Assembly (NCBI GenBank): GCA_018644745.1
Contig: JABGPX010000432.1
Coordinates: 1-27,821, forward strand
Length of the DNA: 27,821 nt
Reading direction: 5' to 3'
Origin: Spirochaetales bacterium
GTDB taxonomy: Bacteria > Spirochaetota > Spirochaetia > ARS1246
In this document: piece after piece, positions 1-7,072 of the stretch
Layout: each line of letters opens with the position of its first letter
Position numbering within the stretch: position 1 is the stretch's first letter
The notes under the pieces: model-generated
The model's database searches: none
Seen by the model: the letters and a program-made list of their open reading frames with translations, nothing else
What the model was told of the DNA's origin: nothing
Made by a program: the position numbers and the translations under genes

Positions 1-25
1 CGTAGTGGGAATGGAGGGCGACAAA

Positions 26-2560
26 TCACGGCGCAACAATCAAGCCTTCCGCGTCCAGGGATTGGCGGATGATTTCCTTCCTCGACAGAGTGTCCTGTTC
101 CGACGCGAGGCAATCGCGCACAGCGGCGGCCAACTCGGCCATACGTTGATAGGCCGGATCGCTCACTAACGTAAATGCCGGCGAGATATGTTCCCATCCG
201 CCTTGTGATATCGACAACGGTCCCATCAAGATACGGCTTTGACTCACGTCGGCGAAATTGATCAATGCCCCGAGCGGTTGGGCGGCCAGCTCTTCCCCGA
301 AACGGTCGGCGACATGCGTACGGAAAGCAATTTCGGCGTCGGGATCGACCTTTCGCTGCTCCTCGCGATTGCAGCCGTAGACGCCGTAGCACTGACAGTT
401 CATGTCCAGCCAGGTCACGATCCGCTCAAAATCCTCTTGCGGAAGCTCAACGCCGCGATGCCCTTCCAGCAACATGGCCGGCATGGGGCAAGCGTGTGAG
501 AAGTAATCGCGGGGCAGGCTTGTCGTCGTTTCCGAATTGCGGTGCGCGAGACGTGGGCGTGCGTTCGAGACCAATGCACTGTACGAGACGGGCATCCTTT
601 GAAAATCGTTCCGCTCACCCGTCGCCTCGGGCAATGCGAAAATGTAATCCCGAGGAGCGCTGCGCCCCTCTTCCGTCTGACGCCCCAGTCCGTGGCAATC
701 GATGCAGTACTGATCCAGCACCGGCTGAACCGTTCGCGTGAACGAGAATCCTTGATTGTCGTAATCAACGCCGGGACTCGGTTTGATGTCACGGATCCTG
801 ACAGGCCCTCCGCCCCCGGGCGGCGTTTCGGTTCGCTGTTCGTGACACCCGATACAGGTCTGAGTTTCACCCGGTTGAAGGTAGACGCATGAACGCATCG
901 TCATGACGGCCATCCCGTTTGCGTCCAACGCCTGAAGCTGGAGCGGGACGTTTGCCGGAGCACGGAAAGCGACCGATCCGTTCGGTTCGACCGGAACCGT
1001 TCCGAGCGGTCGCTTGACGACTTCGTTCGAGACGGAGCCGCGTTCCCACTTGTCACGCGTCGGCTGCGTCAGAATGACGTTCACGCGGATCGCCGCGATA
1101 TCGCCTCGCTCGATTGTGTTCTCATCCGTTAGATGTCGATTGCGATAGACGTCCTGGACGAAGAACGCCCCTTCGTCTGGCACGTTCGGATCGGATCCGT
1201 AGGTCAACGCCAAACTCGGCGGCAGCGACGACGGCAAAACGGGCGGACGCTGACGCGGTACAACTGGCATCGCGGCCGACGCGACTTTGTTGTCATAGAC
1301 GAGCTCCCGTCCGCCGAACTTGTCGATCAGGTAGATGTAATAGGGACCGCCGGCACCGTTCTCGCTGTACGCACATAACGACAACGTACCATTGATCGGC
1401 CACGGTGCCATCGCGCGATTCTTCGTCTGCCAGCTCTGCGTCGGCTCTGCCTCGGGGAACGGAATCTCCGGCGTCAGACGCGTGATCGGGTCGGGCCCGT
1501 CCTCGCCCATCGCCGGATCGAGGATCATGATCGAACCGTTCGTGTATCCATGATGGGCCGTCGCGGTCGAGAGTACGGCGTTGTTCGTCCCGGGGATCGG
1601 CTGCGCTTCAGCCGTCATGCAAGGACTGCGCGAATAGCTGCCGTAGAAGTGGGCCGTCTGCGTTCCGTCGGGATGCGTCGTCCAGAGCCCTTGGAACACG
1701 ACGTCGTGTCGATTGATGTAATCCCAACGCGTGTAGACCAAACGTCCGTCCGGCAGAACAGCCGGATCCCATTCGTTCGCCTCGCCGTACGAGAGTCGTT
1801 GGATCTCGTTGCCGTCGCCGTCCATCCTGTACAGCAGGAATGCGGGCACGTAACGTCCGCCATGACACCGACCGTACGATTGGGCCCGCGTCGAGATGAA
1901 GGCGATCCCGCCGTCCGGCAAGTAACACGGATCCCAATCCTCGATGACGACCGTCTCGCGACCCTCACCCCGCGTGAGTGGATCGCGCTCGGTCCCGGTC
2001 AACTGACGCGTCCAGGATCCGTCAATCGCTGTTTCGTAAATCCAATGCTGCTGATAGCGACTGTTGCCCTCCAAGTCCTCGCAGAATGAGTAGACGACCC
2101 GATCCGCTTCGAACGAAAGGTCGGCGTGATGAAACTGACCGTCGGGAAGCGACTCCGTGATACACGTCTCGATCGGTTCGTCTGATCGCCAATTCTCGAC
2201 GACGATCAGCCCTTCGCCGTTCGTGGCATGCCGCCCGAGATATTGGTCGCACATATGCCCTGATCGAGGATGTGGATTCGCACAGATCAACAGTTTTTCG
2301 AAATCGAGATCCGGGTGAGAGAAAACGATCCGGCGTCGCAGGTCAGCAATCCGTTCGGTCAAGTCGGAGTCACTCGTCACAATGTCGGCTATCGATGCTT
2401 CACGGATGAGAGCGTCCAGCTCGCGTGACAGTTCCGGAACAGGGTGACTTTCTTCAACGTATGCCAAAGTCCGCCGGGCCAGTGCGATTTTTTCCTCCAG
2501 TCCAAACAGTGCGAGGATCGAATCGAGTTCCTCTCCGATGTTTTTAAAGTCCGCCGCGAC
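26..2560 (-). CDS. HzsA-related, PD40/dihaem cytochrome c-like protein, probably cut at its 5' end
   Basis: The frame encodes about 840 residues ending in a TGA at 26-28. The middle carries repeated beta-propeller-like segments of the PD40 type, for example LPDGGIAFISTR and VLPDGRLVYTRWD. The C-terminal half has two c-type haem motifs, CIGCH (CAC at 842-844) and CIDCH (CAC at 692-694), and a later Cys-rich stretch, MNCQCYGVYGC. This layout fits the HzsA-related proteins abundant in Planctomycetes; hydrazine synthase alpha is the best-known relative, but nothing here shows hydrazine chemistry. Such proteins are normally exported, yet no signal peptide is visible, which agrees with a lost N-terminus. 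The frame stays open to a GTG at 2620, but the last ~60 bases also encode phage capsid in another frame, so I place the true gene edge at the junction. GC content and codon use differ clearly from everything to the right. Confidence 0.6.
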   Translation of the reverse strand, partial: VAADFKNIGEELDSILALFGLEEKIALARRTLAYVEESHPVPELSRELDALIREASIADIVTSDSDLTERIADLRRRIVFSHPDLDFEKLLICANPHPRSGHMCDQYLGRHATNGEGLIVVENWRSDEPIETCITESLPDGQFHHADLSFEADRVVYSFCEDLEGNSRYQQHWIYETAIDGSWTRQLTGTERDPLTRGEGRETVVIEDWDPCYLPDGGIAFISTRAQSYGRCHGGRYVPAFLLYRMDGDGNEIQRLSYGEANEWDPAVLPDGRLVYTRWDYINRHDVVFQGLWTTHPDGTQTAHFYGSYSRSPCMTAEAQPIPGTNNAVLSTATAHHGYTNGSIMILDPAMGEDGPDPITRLTPEIPFPEAEPTQSWQTKNRAMAPWPINGTLSLCAYSENGAGGPYYIYLIDKFGGRELVYDNKVASAAMPVVPRQRPPVLPSSLPPSLALTYGSDPNVPDEGAFFVQDVYRNRHLTDENTIERGDIAAIRVNVILTQPTRDKWERGSVSNEVVKRPLGTVPVEPNGSVAFRAPANVPLQLQALDANGMAVMTMRSCVYLQPGETQTCIGCHEQRTETPPGGGGPVRIRDIKPSPGVDYDNQGFSFTRTVQPVLDQYCIDCHGLGRQTEEGRSAPRDYIFALPEATGERNDFQRMPVSYSALVSNARPRLAHRNSETTTSLPRDYFSHACPMPAMLLEGHRGVELPQEDFERIVTWLDMNCQCYGVYGCNREEQRKVDPDAEIAFRTHVADRFGEELAAQPLGALINFADVSQSRILMGPLSISQGGWEHISPAFTLVSDPAYQRMAELAAAVRDCLASEQDTLSRKEIIRQSLDAEGLIVAP

Positions 2561-2570
2561 GTCCGGACCG
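2545..2570. other. Probable chimeric junction between planctomycete-like DNA and phage DNA
   Basis: Right of this point a phage capsid reading frame is convincing through the residues DTILNKPVRTS (ending about 2557) and then turns into arginine- and serine-rich sequence with no capsid character. Left of it, a different frame on the same strand gives a convincing HzsA-like protein. Both genes lose an end at the same place, and base composition changes there. I see no transposase, terminal inverted repeat or integrase. An assembly or amplification chimera is the simplest reading. Confidence 0.75.
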
Positions 2571-3528
2571 GCTTGTTCAATATCGTATCCCGCCTTCCTG
2601 CTTGCACGGACGGCTGCCACAAGTACTGGCCGGACCCGTCTTTGAGTTTACGCACCGCTTTGATCGTCGCGTCGTTGGTGATGAATATAGCGTTCCTGCG
2701 GTAAGGCTCGCGCAAAGCGTAGTACAGGTCGATAATCTCATCCATGATGATTGCCGCGCCTGCAGTGGTCACCCCAACATCTGCGCTGTTAACCGAGCCT
2801 GTTGGTTTGCCTGTGCCGTTGCCAACGATGAACGCTTCCTCTTCCGCTCGTCCGATTCGTCTTGCGAACTCTTTTGCGATGTAGTTTTCAAGGTTGAACA
2901 CGCTGTCGTTAAGCAGCTCCTCTGAAACCTTGATCATCGTGGTCAGCTTGTGCGCGCCGAGTGTAACCACGCCAAACGCTTCGTCGCTTTCGTGCATGGC
3001 TGCTTCCTCGTCCGTCCAGTCTGCTGTGCCTTTGGACGCTACCACCGGGATCTTCTTGTCTCCGAACGAAGTGGTAATCACATTGGCAACCTGGCGCATG
3101 AGGTTTTCTTCTGCCAGCGCTTCGATGAGTGTTCTCTCGAACTCGTCCGGCACGAGATACCCGCCTTCGCTGTCGGTTCCGATTTGCAGAGCGTTCTGCA
3201 CATCGTAACTGTGCTTGTTGCGCAGTGCTTTCCAGAACGCTTGCTTGTACTCATTTGAAGCGCGTCCCGTTTTCTCCTCATCCGGCTTTGCAGGGTTGTT
3301 CTTGATCGGCGCATTGACAGGCTGGGCTAGCTCTAGGTCCAGTGCCGTCTGCCGTTCCAGCCGTTCGATCTCTTTCCCGAGATTCACCACGTCCGTTTCC
3401 ATCTTTTCGTACGTTGCGGTATCCTCAGCGCAGATGAGCCCTTTGTCGTCTCTTTTGGAATCTAAAAAAGCCTTGGTCTCCTCCCAAAGCTTGGCGCGTT
3501 TCTCGCGCAGTTCTAATATTTTACTCAT
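2557..3528 (-). CDS. HK97-type phage major capsid protein, 3' end missing
   Basis: This is the main head shell subunit of the HK97 fold (Phage_capsid family). Residues 1-65 form the charged, coiled-coil-like delta domain, followed by a linker at about 70-95 where the prohead protease would cut. The conserved core follows: GGYLVPDEF (122-130), SEELLNDS (202-209), AEEEAFIVGNGTGKPTG (228-244) and GQYLWQPSVQAG (300-311). Family members are usually near 390-400 residues, so about 70 C-terminal residues are missing beyond residue 324; the open frame continues to 2389 but that tail is foreign. The ATG at 3528 has a strong AAGGAGG site. The gene follows the ClpP-like protease by 15 bases, the standard portal-protease-capsid order. 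A hairpin in the end of the protease gene may control it. Confidence 0.9.
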
Positions 3529-3543
3529 TAATATGTCCCCTCC

Positions 3544-4239
3544 TTAGTGGGTTAATAAGAAAAGCCGCTTTTCCAGCGACTCAACAGTGGTTGTTTTTAG
3601 TTCTTTGCTCCGAGGCAGTTTGCTCAAAATCGTGTTTGTAACCGCTATTCGACTGAATATGACTCCTTCGTTTTCAGGAACGGCATCTTGAACGTTTGAG
3701 CTGAACAGAACATCGTCGGCAAACCCGAGCTCCACTGCTTTCTTTGCGTTCATCCAGCTTTCCGCATCCATGAGATGTGACAGCTTTGCTCTGCTAAGCC
3801 CGGTTTTAAGCTCGTATGCGTTGATTATGCTTTCTTTGACTTCATCCAGCATGGCTATGGCTTTGCTCATTTCCTCGGTATCGCCTATAGCAATGGTCAT
3901 GGGGTTGTGTACCATTAGCATAGACACAGGTGACATGAGGACGTCGCCGCCGGCCATTGCAATTACTGATGCGGCGCTGGCAGCAATCCCGTCAATCTTG
4001 ACAGTGACATTGCCTTTGTATTCCATGAGCAAGTTGTAAATCTGGCTTGCCGCAAACACGTCGCCGCCCGGGCTGTTTATCCAAACGGTTATGTCTCCCT
4101 CGTCTTGAGTTAGCTCTGATTTGAATTGCTTTGGCGTAATCTCATCCCCAAGCCAGCTATCCTCGGCAATAACGCCATCAAGATATATAGTACGCATGCC
4201 GTCATCGTTTCTGACCCAGTTCCAAAACTTTTTATTCAT
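3544..4239 (-). CDS. ClpP-like phage prohead maturation protease
   Basis: The 231-residue protein is a serine protease of the ClpP fold that trims the capsid delta domain during head maturation. The ClpP triad can be placed: Ser88 in GIAAS, His111 in LMVHNP and Asp158 in LMDAESWM. The oxyanion and strand motif WINSPGGDVFAASQIYN lies at 53-69. Length is normal for phage members. The ATG at 4239 has an AGGGAG site inside the end of the portal gene, whose stop is at 4242-4244. The 3' end of this gene (3563-3581) also forms a terminator-like hairpin, so the last codons appear to do double duty as a leader for the capsid gene. Confidence 0.93.
   Translation of the reverse strand: MNKKFWNWVRNDDGMRTIYLDGVIAEDSWLGDEITPKQFKSELTQDEGDITVWINSPGGDVFAASQIYNLLMEYKGNVTVKIDGIAASAASVIAMAGGDVLMSPVSMLMVHNPMTIAIGDTEEMSKAIAMLDEVKESIINAYELKTGLSRAKLSHLMDAESWMNAKKAVELGFADDVLFSSNVQDAVPENEGVIFSRIAVTNTILSKLPRSKELKTTTVESLEKRLFLLTH
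3553..3581 (-). terminator. Terminator-like hairpin before the capsid gene, inside the protease ORF
   Basis: On the minus strand AGTCGCT pairs with AGCGGCT over a GGAAA loop (3563-3581), followed by the U-rich tail TTTTCTTATTAACCC. It overlaps the last codons of the protease and lies 25 bases before the capsid ribosome site. The tail resembles those before the portal and HNH genes, which suggests an attenuator rather than a true end of transcription. Confidence 0.55.
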
Positions 4240-4241
4240 AT

Positions 4242-5471
4242 TTATTCACTCCCTTCTTTGTTGTATTTCTCTGTCCACGCGCCGGCGTTTGCCATGTCGA
4301 CAAAGTTTCCGTTCACGAGATATTTGTCTCCGCCTTGTTCTTTTGAAATGAGGTTCATCTCTTCGAGCTCCCTAATGTCGTTAGCCGACATGACCCCGTT
4401 CTGCCTCATCGTTTGATAGAAAGAAGCACGCGAACTTGCGTCACCTCTTAATCTGCCGTTGAGTTTGAACTTAACAAAGACCTCTTTCTTTTCGTCGTTC
4501 GAAAGCAGCACTTTCTGCATGGACTGCTCGAGCCTTGTCACCCACGGTATAATCGTGTTGTCAATGAAGCTGATGGACTGGTGCTCGATGTTGCTAAACG
4601 TTGCACGGTCAAGGCTCGCCACTAAATGAGGAGGTACCCTGAATATTCTGCATATCTCTTCAATCTGAAACTTTCTCGTGTCCAGAAACTGCGCTTGCTC
4701 TGGTGGTATCCCTATGCTTTTGAATACCATGCCCTCTTCAAGCACTGCGATACGGTGAGCATTGCCGCTGCCTTGGTAAACCGCGTTCCAGCTGTCCCTT
4801 ACTTTCGTCGGGTCTTTTACAATTCCCGGATGCTCAAGAACACCACCGGGGTTCGCGCCGTTTGCAAAGAACTTTGCACCGTACTCCTCACAAGCGATAC
4901 CCATGCCAATTGCGTTCTTGGCCATTGCAATCGGAGAGTAACCAACAAGCCCGTCAAACCCGAGGCCCGGTATATGCAGCACTTCATCGCGTCGCAAGGG
5001 ATATGTCTGTCCGTCTTTGTTGTAAAGATAAAACAGCTCGCCTTGTTTGGTGCGGTCGACCGTCATCTTGTCCGGCATTAGCGGGTATAACGCCAGCACT
5101 TTTCCGCTGCCGTCACGTATGATTTGCGCGTAAGCGTTGCCCCAAATAAGCAAATGCCCCATCAGTGTTTCTCTGAACACGAATGAGGTCATCTCCGGGT
5201 TGGGTTCGCTGTGCAGCAGTCGGTACAGCGGATGATCGGTCGCTTTCTCTTTTCCGTTCTTGGTGTGTCGATAAGTGTGCAGCGGCAGTGACGCGATGGT
5301 TTCTGCCAGTATCCGCACGCAAGCGTAAACCGCTGTCGTCTGCATTGCCGTCTGCTCGTTGACCAGCTTGCCGCTGGTCGTGCTGCCAAACAAGAAGCTG
5401 GCGACGTTGCTCCACACGCTGTTCTTAGGTCCGGCCCGGCTCTTCAGCCAGCTTATTAGTCTGTTTGCCAT
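4242..5471 (-). CDS. HK97-family phage portal protein
   Basis: The 409-residue product forms the dodecameric ring at the capsid vertex through which terminase pumps DNA. Family features include TTAVYACVRILAETIASLPL (residues 45-64), HLLIWGNAYAQIIR and the central PPHLVASLDRATFSNIEHQS followed by WVTRLEQS. The length matches the 400-residue HK97 portals. The ATG at 5471 has a TAGGAGG site 6 bases upstream. The gene is followed by the protease with only two bases between stop and start. Upstream lie a terminator-like hairpin and the AbiE cassette, which separates portal from terL; these two genes are usually adjacent. Confidence 0.95.
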   Translation of the reverse strand: MANRLISWLKSRAGPKNSVWSNVASFLFGSTTSGKLVNEQTAMQTTAVYACVRILAETIASLPLHTYRHTKNGKEKATDHPLYRLLHSEPNPEMTSFVFRETLMGHLLIWGNAYAQIIRDGSGKVLALYPLMPDKMTVDRTKQGELFYLYNKDGQTYPLRRDEVLHIPGLGFDGLVGYSPIAMAKNAIGMGIACEEYGAKFFANGANPGGVLEHPGIVKDPTKVRDSWNAVYQGSGNAHRIAVLEEGMVFKSIGIPPEQAQFLDTRKFQIEEICRIFRVPPHLVASLDRATFSNIEHQSISFIDNTIIPWVTRLEQSMQKVLLSNDEKKEVFVKFKLNGRLRGDASSRASFYQTMRQNGVMSANDIRELEEMNLISKEQGGDKYLVNGNFVDMANAGAWTEKYNKEGSE

Positions 5472-5491
5472 CTGTGTCCTCCTAAAAATGG

Positions 5492-5522
5492 GTAAAAGAA
5501 AAGCACCTCATCGCTGAGATGC
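5492..5522 (-). terminator. Intrinsic terminator or attenuator between the AbiE cassette and portal
   Basis: GCATCTCA and TGAGGTGC form an 8-bp stem (5503-5522) closed by a GCGA tetraloop of GNRA type, followed by TTTTCTTTTACCC on the minus strand. It probably ends the AbiE transcript. It sits only about 15 bases before the portal ribosome site, so late transcripts reading into portal would also meet it. A second inverted repeat, TTATTTCAA/TTGAAATAA, lies just upstream at about 5530-5560. Confidence 0.7.
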
Positions 5523-5579
5523 CGTAGTCTTATTTCAATTATTTGCTGTTTTTGAAATAAAGGCTCATATCCTGTATCG

Positions 5580-6422
5580 TTATTTCATTACTCGCTCGAA
5601 TAAATTTCTAAGACTTTTTTTCACATCAACCCATTCCAAATCCTCTACATAGGGGTTCTTATCTCTGTATCGTCCCCATAACCTTTCTAAAACATCTGAG
5701 TTTTCAATATCTTCTAAATATTCATGACCCGATTCAACAATACGTGCGTATGTCTCGCGATGCTGTGCAGTTTTTCTGAATGCTGTAGCTAGAACACCCC
5801 AACGGATGTCGCTCTTTCGCAGGGTTGTAATGATATAGACGTCATAAAAATCACGCATTCTGGTATTGGCGGTGCCCCTGACCAGAATTGTTTCGAGTTT
5901 CTCAGCGAGTACAGTTTCGATGTTATACGCCAATATACGGATCTGTCTGTTCTCTAACAACAGCTTAAAACTGTAATTGATTTCTTTCGGAGTAATAACA
6001 TCGCCTGTTGTTATATCGATTTTCATTGTCTGCTTCGTTTTTTCCAGAACAGCTTCAATTGAAACGCGGTACCCTGGATAATCGTCGTCGTCTCTTATCT
6101 CGTCGATACCTTTAAGCGTCATAAATATGCCATCGTTTGGAGCTTCCTCTATTATCTCATGGATTACCTTTTTAAGTTCACCTATTGAAATTGGCACCCC
6201 TTTTATGGTTGCGTCCATGTCCATGGTTGACCGGGTATCAATTCCGACCATAGAAGCAATCAGCATGCCGCCTTTAAGAATAAATTGATCGCGGTATTTT
6301 GACAGCGAAACCCGCTCGAGAAACCGTTCAAGCATATAGTTTCTTAAAAGTATTTCAACGTGCACTTTTTTCTCTCTAGACAAGTTTCGGATTAACGCCT
6401 TAATGCGTTCAGATGAACTCAT
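5580..6422 (-). CDS. abiEii: AbiEii-type nucleotidyltransferase toxin (type IV toxin-antitoxin)
   Basis: The 280-residue protein belongs to the AbiEii/AbiGii nucleotidyltransferase family, whose members modify RNA such as tRNA acceptor ends and stop growth when unrestrained. Visible motifs are LKGG (49-52) and the catalytic DMD pair (Asp68, Asp70), motif III KIDITTGD with Asp136, and motif IV VLAEKLETI with Lys175. Together they match the four conserved AbiEii motifs, so the enzyme looks intact. The ATG at 6422 overlaps the antitoxin stop as ATGA and has GGAGGTG inside the antitoxin gene, giving coupled translation. In known systems the pair aborts infection by other phages; here it is carried by the phage itself, which suggests exclusion of competitors or stabilisation. 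Its exact substrate cannot be read from sequence. Confidence 0.92.
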   Translation of the reverse strand: MSSSERIKALIRNLSREKKVHVEILLRNYMLERFLERVSLSKYRDQFILKGGMLIASMVGIDTRSTMDMDATIKGVPISIGELKKVIHEIIEEAPNDGIFMTLKGIDEIRDDDDYPGYRVSIEAVLEKTKQTMKIDITTGDVITPKEINYSFKLLLENRQIRILAYNIETVLAEKLETILVRGTANTRMRDFYDVYIITTLRKSDIRWGVLATAFRKTAQHRETYARIVESGHEYLEDIENSDVLERLWGRYRDKNPYVEDLEWVDVKKSLRNLFERVMK

Positions 6423-7012
6423 AGCAGCACCTCCAGGTACTGCCTCAAGACTTTTTCCACCCGCAGTTTTTCAGCATATTTCATTAGCTTGTTAATATCC
6501 TTATCTTTTCTTTTTGTGTACCTCTTTAAAGCCTCAGAAACAATTGCAGGGTCTTGATTGTTCCTGTCACGCAAAATATCACAGATTGTCCGTTCCATGT
6601 CATAAACGCGGACATCATTTTCGTATTGTGTTTTGCGAGTACAAAGGCCCAAATCAAAAAACTCTTTCTTGATCGTGTGCACAGCAAAGCCATCCTGGTT
6701 TAATTTCTTTGTGTTATACCCACGGGGAACCGTTACACAATATTGCAACGGATCTCGGTCCGTCAAGTCATGGATAAACAGCGCTGTTTCATGTGAATAA
6801 ATCAGTCTAGTTTTCCTCAATTGGAGAATATACATTTTATCTTCCCAGACATCCTGGGTAATATAAACGCCATGTCTTGCACGAATTAATTTACCTTGCC
6901 GAGCATATTCACTCAAGTATTCTCTGTGAATGCCGTTGGCATCAGCTAGCTTAGAAGTAATAACGCCTCCGGACTTTTTAATTAAATTATCTAATTTCCC
7001 TTGCCCAGTCAT
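6419..7012 (-). CDS. abiEi: AbiEi-type antitoxin and autorepressor (type IV toxin-antitoxin)
   Basis: The 197-residue protein has an N-terminal winged helix (about residues 8-55; GGVITSKLADANGIHREYLS, then ARHGVYI) and the conserved AbiEi block with YSHETALFIHDLTDRDP, PRGYNT and YDMERTICDILR. Family members counter the AbiEii toxin without forming a stable complex and repress their own promoter by binding inverted repeats. I chose the ATG at 7012 because AAGGTGAT lies just before it; an upstream TTG at 7042 is less likely and falls inside the promoter. The gene lies about 60 bases after terL, and its stop overlaps the toxin start. Presence of promoter, operator, antitoxin and toxin makes this a complete cassette. 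Confidence 0.92.
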   Translation of the reverse strand: MTGQGKLDNLIKKSGGVITSKLADANGIHREYLSEYARQGKLIRARHGVYITQDVWEDKMYILQLRKTRLIYSHETALFIHDLTDRDPLQYCVTVPRGYNTKKLNQDGFAVHTIKKEFFDLGLCTRKTQYENDVRVYDMERTICDILRDRNNQDPAIVSEALKRYTKRKDKDINKLMKYAEKLRVEKVLRQYLEVLL

Positions 7013-7031
7013 CTTATCACCTTCTTGACGA

Positions 7032-7070
7032 TTATGCTTCAATTATAATTATTTGTAGCATAAATGTCAA
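7032..7070 (-). promoter_or_regulatory. Consensus sigma-A promoter with overlapping AbiEi operator
   Basis: On the minus strand a TTGACA -35 box (7065-7070) and a TATAAT -10 box (7042-7047) are separated by exactly 17 bases, so both hexamers are consensus. An inverted repeat overlaps it: TTATGCTTCAA at 7032-7042 and, on the other strand, TTATGCTACAA at 7053-7063, matching in 10 of 11 positions. AbiEi proteins are known to bind such inverted repeats and repress their own operon. The promoter begins just after the terL stop, so the cassette can be expressed apart from the late genes. Confidence 0.8.
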
Positions 7071-7072
7071 GA

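Noticed and set aside
239..2252. Plus-strand ORFs of 60-180 codons under the HzsA-like gene
   Set aside because: They are low-complexity, Arg-rich shadows of a high-GC gene with no ribosome sites or domains.
2389..2556. C-terminal continuation of the capsid reading frame
   Set aside because: The residues after 324 are Arg/Ser-rich and out of frame of a convincing HzsA-like protein; they are read-through into foreign DNA.
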